From Paraktedonobacter sp034438135 (GTDB taxonomy: Bacteria; Chloroflexota; Ktedonobacteria; Ktedonobacterales; Ktedonobacteraceae): a stretch of DNA of 27,815 nucleotides. Location of the stretch: positions 1 through 27,815 of the forward strand of contig DAOTTL010000304.1 of NCBI GenBank assembly GCA_034438135.1, in the 5' to 3' direction. This document shows, piece by piece, positions 25,359 to 27,815 of this stretch (its first letter is position 1; every line of letters begins with the position of its first letter). A program made the position numbers and the translations under genes. The notes beneath the pieces were generated by a model. The model ran no database searches. It worked only from the letters and a program-made list of their open reading frames with translations, and was not told where the DNA came from.

Positions 25359-25370
25359 TAATTATAATTA
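25359..25370. promoter_or_regulatory. AT palindrome with -10-like core, divergent spacer
   Basis: TAATTATAATTA, a perfect 12-bp palindrome containing TATAAT (25363-25368), lies in the spacer between the divergent hydrolase and chagasin-like genes. It could serve as a -10 box or operator; I found no matching -35. Confidence 0.25.
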
Positions 25371-25432
25371 GGAACAGCAATCTTGAGTATCCTTTTTAGC
25401 ATATTTACAACATAACCAGGAAGGAGACAGTT

Positions 25433-25768
25433 ATGGGGAGTCCAACGACTATTACACTGAAGATAGGTGAAGAATATACTCTCAGGCTCAAAGGATTGAG
25501 AACAGCGGGCTATACCTGGAGTACCATTGTGACGGGAGATGAACAGGCTATCTCCCTCAGCAAGACAATGGCTCCGCCGCTATCAGCTACCAGTGAAGAT
25601 GTTCCCAGGGCAGGAGGCAATACGGACGAGCTTTTGACGATCCAGGCCCAGACCGAGGGGAACGCCACCATCCAATTGGTCCAGCGACGAGCATGGGAGA
25701 CGCCCAAACCGTCAGCGGAGCATACGACGATCGAGGTCCATATCCAGGCATCCAGTAGCAACAATTGA
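25433..25768 (+). CDS. Chagasin-family cysteine-protease inhibitor (I42)
   Basis: A 111-aa protein with all three loops of the chagasin/ICP fold in order: LRTAGYTW (22-29; the NPTTGYxW loop), RAGGNTDEL (59-67; the GxGG loop) and RRAWE (85-89; the RPWE loop). In this family the loops wedge into papain-like protease active sites. No signal peptide is visible, so the product should remain in the cytoplasm unless exported by another route. AAGGAGACAG is a strong SD. No papain-like protease gene is nearby; the target is unknown. Confidence 0.85.
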   Translation: MGSPTTITLKIGEEYTLRLKGLRTAGYTWSTIVTGDEQAISLSKTMAPPLSATSEDVPRAGGNTDELLTIQAQTEGNATIQLVQRRAWETPKPSAEHTTIEVHIQASSSNN

Positions 25769-25895
25769 ATTTCGCACCCATAAATCCTTTTAAGAGGATA
25801 CAGCATCTTCCATCCTGTAAGCTGATCTTACTAGCTGCCAATATGGTATTCTTTTACTTAGAACGTAGTTTCTATAGCGAAAGGGAGCAATAAAA

Positions 25896-26525
25896 GTGCA
25901 GCAGCATCTCGCAAGTCTATGGGATCAACAGTACCATTGTCCAGATGGAATTATTGGCTGGTTGGCTGGTGAGCGGATGGTGCACCAGCACAGACCAGAA
26001 ACGGCCTGGACTCTTGACCTGCTGGAGATACAACCGACAGATGTGGTATTGGAAGTTGGCTTTGGTGCTGGCCGAGGGATCAAGTTAGCTGCTGAGAAAG
26101 CCTGGACCGGGCGCGTTACGGGGATTGATCTTTCAGAGACGATGGTGCGAGTCGCGACAAGGCGAAATGTGCAGGCAATAAAAACCGGACGCGTGACAGT
26201 ACGGCAAGGAAATGTGGCAGAGTTGCCCTTTGAAGATCAGCAGTTTGACAAGATCATGACCATCCACACGTTGTATTTCTGGCCGGAACCGTTACAGGCA
26301 ATAAGCGAACTCCAGCGTGTTCTGAAAACTGGTGGCAGACTGGTCATGACAATCTCCACCGGAAAGATTTCTGAGCAGGGAGAGGTAGAGTCGGGACCCT
26401 TTCAGGCAGTTCTGGAGGAGCAGGTCCTCCCAGCAATGCAACGCAACGGCTTTAAAGTCGTGCGCCTGGAGCGAGGTCCAAACTCCCGGCAATACACAAA
26501 CGTAGCAGTCATTGGCGAGAAATAG
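25896..26525 (+). CDS. Class I SAM-dependent methyltransferase
   Basis: 209 aa, Methyltransf_11/25 type. Motif I is VLEVGFGAG (51-59), the acidic residue after strand 2 is D78 in TGIDLS, the motif II/III area is GNVAELPFEDQQFDKIMTIH, and a post-motif VLKTGGRLVMTIS follows. It resembles small-molecule methyltransferases (UbiE-like core) and lacks the NPPY or PC motifs of DNA methyltransferases, so it should not be read as the modification partner of the defence-like operon. Start is GTG with AAAGGGAG upstream. Its stop is followed by a long bidirectional terminator. Confidence 0.88.
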   Translation: MQQHLASLWDQQYHCPDGIIGWLAGERMVHQHRPETAWTLDLLEIQPTDVVLEVGFGAGRGIKLAAEKAWTGRVTGIDLSETMVRVATRRNVQAIKTGRVTVRQGNVAELPFEDQQFDKIMTIHTLYFWPEPLQAISELQRVLKTGGRLVMTISTGKISEQGEVESGPFQAVLEEQVLPAMQRNGFKVVRLERGPNSRQYTNVAVIGEK

Positions 26526-26594
26526 CGCTCACCTACAGCCTGAGAGCTATTTGCTCTCCCCAGGCGATGACTAAGCGAGAAAAGAAAGACAACA

Positions 26595-26667
26595 GTAGAA
26601 GAACAAAAAGGTGCTACGGGCATTTCGCCAGGCGAAATGCCCGTAGCACCTTTTTGTTCTTCTACTA
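26595..26667. terminator. Bidirectional terminator, near-perfect 73-bp palindrome
   Basis: Arms 26595-26630 and 26632-26667 (36 nt each) are exactly complementary around a single A. The core stem is flanked by AAAAA on one side and TTTTT on the other, the classic two-way intrinsic terminator layout. It sits between the convergent methyltransferase and APH-like genes. The right arm reaches into the APH-like stop codon. Confidence 0.85.
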
Positions 26668-27600
26668 CTGAAGCTTCTCAAGAATAAGTGCACGCACGAA
26701 CTGATAGCTCTTTTCCGCATTACTTTTGGCAAAAAAGCGCATGGCACCGAGAGTCATATAGCATTGATAGCAGAGGATACGTGTCTCATACTCAGGTACA
26801 ACGAACCGACGTTCCTGATAATATTGTCTGAAATGCTCGCTCACACGCAGTCTAGGAGACCAGTAATCCAATATGGCGATGTCATAGACAAAATCGCCAT
26901 ACCTCGCATCTAGCCAATCCAACACGGCAGTAAGTTTTCCATTGAGAGCAAGCATATTGTTGAAACTGATACTTCCATGTACCAGATAGCGCTCTTCAGG
27001 ACAGGAGTCGAGCAAACTCAACATATGCTGATAGATCTTCTCAAAGACATCGCGCTCTAAAAAGGTATCATCAAACATATGGTGCCATTTTCCAAAGTAG
27101 TCCTGCTCAACTTCTTCATAAGCAATCTCTCTCAGAAAATCGCGCCAGCCAGAGGCCATGCCCCTGCCTCGATAATCAAACACGCCATAGCCCTGAGTAT
27201 TGCTCACATCAATATGATGAATGGTATCCAGCGTTTCTATAATCTGTGGGAACAATTGCTCAATCTCTTCCGGTTTGTAATGCATTAACGTTTTCCCAGG
27301 CATTTTGCGCGAAATCGCAAAATACAAATTGTCCAGGCGACCAACCTGGAGAACTGGCGGCATGGGAATCGACGTTGAAGCAAGCTTCTGCCAGAGATAC
27401 GCCTCTTTGGGAAAATTGGACGTCAGCATCTTATCCAGATTGAAACGGATGATATAGTCCTGCGAACCCAAACGAAATGCAAATGTTCTCGCTACCGAGC
27501 CACCTTCAACAGACACAAGATCGGTTACAGCCATAGAAAAATGCTCGTTCAGCAATGCGAGTACCTGTGTCTCTTCGACAACGGGTCTTAGATCAAGCAT
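26665..27600 (-). CDS. APH(4)/hygromycin phosphotransferase-like protein, catalytic Asp replaced
   Basis: A 311-aa APH-fold kinase from ATG 27600 (AAAGGAGG just upstream; an in-frame extension to 27720 lacks one). It follows hygromycin B 4-O-phosphotransferase along its length: VEGGSVARTFAF, LPIPEVL-like SIPMPPVL, GKTL, TWRDFI-like GWRDFL, and LVHGSISFNNML / LTAVLDWLDARYGDFVYDIA. The usual HGD/HAD catalytic motif reads H208-G209-S210, so the catalytic Asp is Ser, while N214/N215 and metal-ligand D228 remain. It may therefore be a weak kinase, a binding protein, or use another base. Resistance cannot be claimed from this. Divergent from the partial gene at 27778. Confidence 0.82.
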   Translation of the reverse strand: MLDLRPVVEETQVLALLNEHFSMAVTDLVSVEGGSVARTFAFRLGSQDYIIRFNLDKMLTSNFPKEAYLWQKLASTSIPMPPVLQVGRLDNLYFAISRKMPGKTLMHYKPEEIEQLFPQIIETLDTIHHIDVSNTQGYGVFDYRGRGMASGWRDFLREIAYEEVEQDYFGKWHHMFDDTFLERDVFEKIYQHMLSLLDSCPEERYLVHGSISFNNMLALNGKLTAVLDWLDARYGDFVYDIAILDYWSPRLRVSEHFRQYYQERRFVVPEYETRILCYQCYMTLGAMRFFAKSNAEKSYQFVRALILEKLQ

Positions 27601-27777
27601 GAAAAGCCTCCTTTTGAACGTGTAAAGCCACCTGCTATCGGCAAAGTGCACACAAAAATCTCGATTTTGCAGAGAATCCAGCAATGAATTCGACCAATAG
27701 GATGTGAGGAAAAGAGACAAACGGAAGAAGTGAAGCTACTAGCGAGCTAATGTCCATGTCATTGAAGGAGGCCTTTC

Positions 27778-27815
27778 ATGTTTCTAAAAGACGTCTACAT
27801 GGATGAGTATACATG
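27778..27815 (+). CDS. Start of a further gene, truncated by the window edge
   Basis: ATG preceded by GAAGGAGGCC, an excellent SD, opens a frame MFLKDVYMDEYT that runs off the end. Too short to identify. Its divergent orientation to the APH-like gene fits a 177-bp shared promoter region. Confidence 0.6.
   Translation, partial: MFLKDVYMDEYT

Noticed and set aside
25896..26525. Methyltransferase as the modification partner of the defence-like operon
   Set aside because: It has small-molecule methyltransferase motifs, no NPPY or PC catalytic motif or target-recognition region, opposite strand, and is three genes away.

Overview
The window comes from a bacterial chromosome of roughly balanced base composition. 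It has the RhaI-type L-rhamnose isomerase (the type found outside the enterics), hygromycin-phosphotransferase-like and ECF sigma genes, and intergenic spaces full of long hairpins. This suits a soil heterotroph such as a Ktedonobacteria-type Chloroflexota, but that placement rests on gene character only and is tentative. I saw no rRNA, tRNA, CRISPR array, transposase or integrase.

Region 1 (1-10070) is sugar and sugar-acid catabolism. On the minus strand a rhamnose operon reads rhaT (ABC ATPase), rhaP and rhaQ (permeases), rhaS (binding lipoprotein), rhaM (mutarotase, broken by a 2-nt insertion) and rhaI (isomerase). A divergent LacI-family regulator follows, and the gap between them holds two perfect TTGAAACGTTTCAA operators 44 bp apart. 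Downstream of lacI lie an SDR close to Bacillus YjmF/UxuB-type D-mannonate oxidoreductase and a LarA-like nickel racemase/epimerase, which together suggest aldonate (gluconate/mannonate) use.

Region 2 (10071-12360) holds an ECF sigma factor with an NTF2/SnoaL-like C-terminal domain, a small four-helix membrane protein on the other strand, and two non-coding repeat or hairpin elements.

Region 3 (12361-23073) is the most interesting part: a tight three-gene minus-strand operon of almost 11 kb with gaps of 9 and 3 nt. The first gene encodes a NERD domain, a pseudokinase, an intact Ser/Thr kinase and a P-loop ATPase with a Cys cluster resembling DptF. The second encodes a 571-aa protein of unknown fold. 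The third encodes a 1684-aa protein resembling DptH, with an internal PD-(D/E)XK-like nuclease motif and a C-terminal HerA/DUF87-type ATPase. The set matches the kinase/MAD7/ATP-binding part (MAD6-MAD7-MAD8) of the methylation-associated defence system and the DptFGH (DndFGH) restriction part of phosphorothioate systems. The window contains neither a DNA methyltransferase and specificity subunit nor DndABCDE. I read it as an orphan kinase-controlled anti-phage or anti-plasmid effector module.

Region 4 (23074-27815) starts with an 803-bp non-coding region packed with palindromes and a dispersed repeat also found at 11.2 kb. It is followed by small accessory genes: an SRPBCC/AHSA1 protein, an alpha/beta hydrolase, a chagasin-family protease inhibitor, a class I methyltransferase, an APH(4)-like protein lacking the usual catalytic Asp, and the first codons of a further gene. 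Long hairpins sit between the convergent gene pairs.
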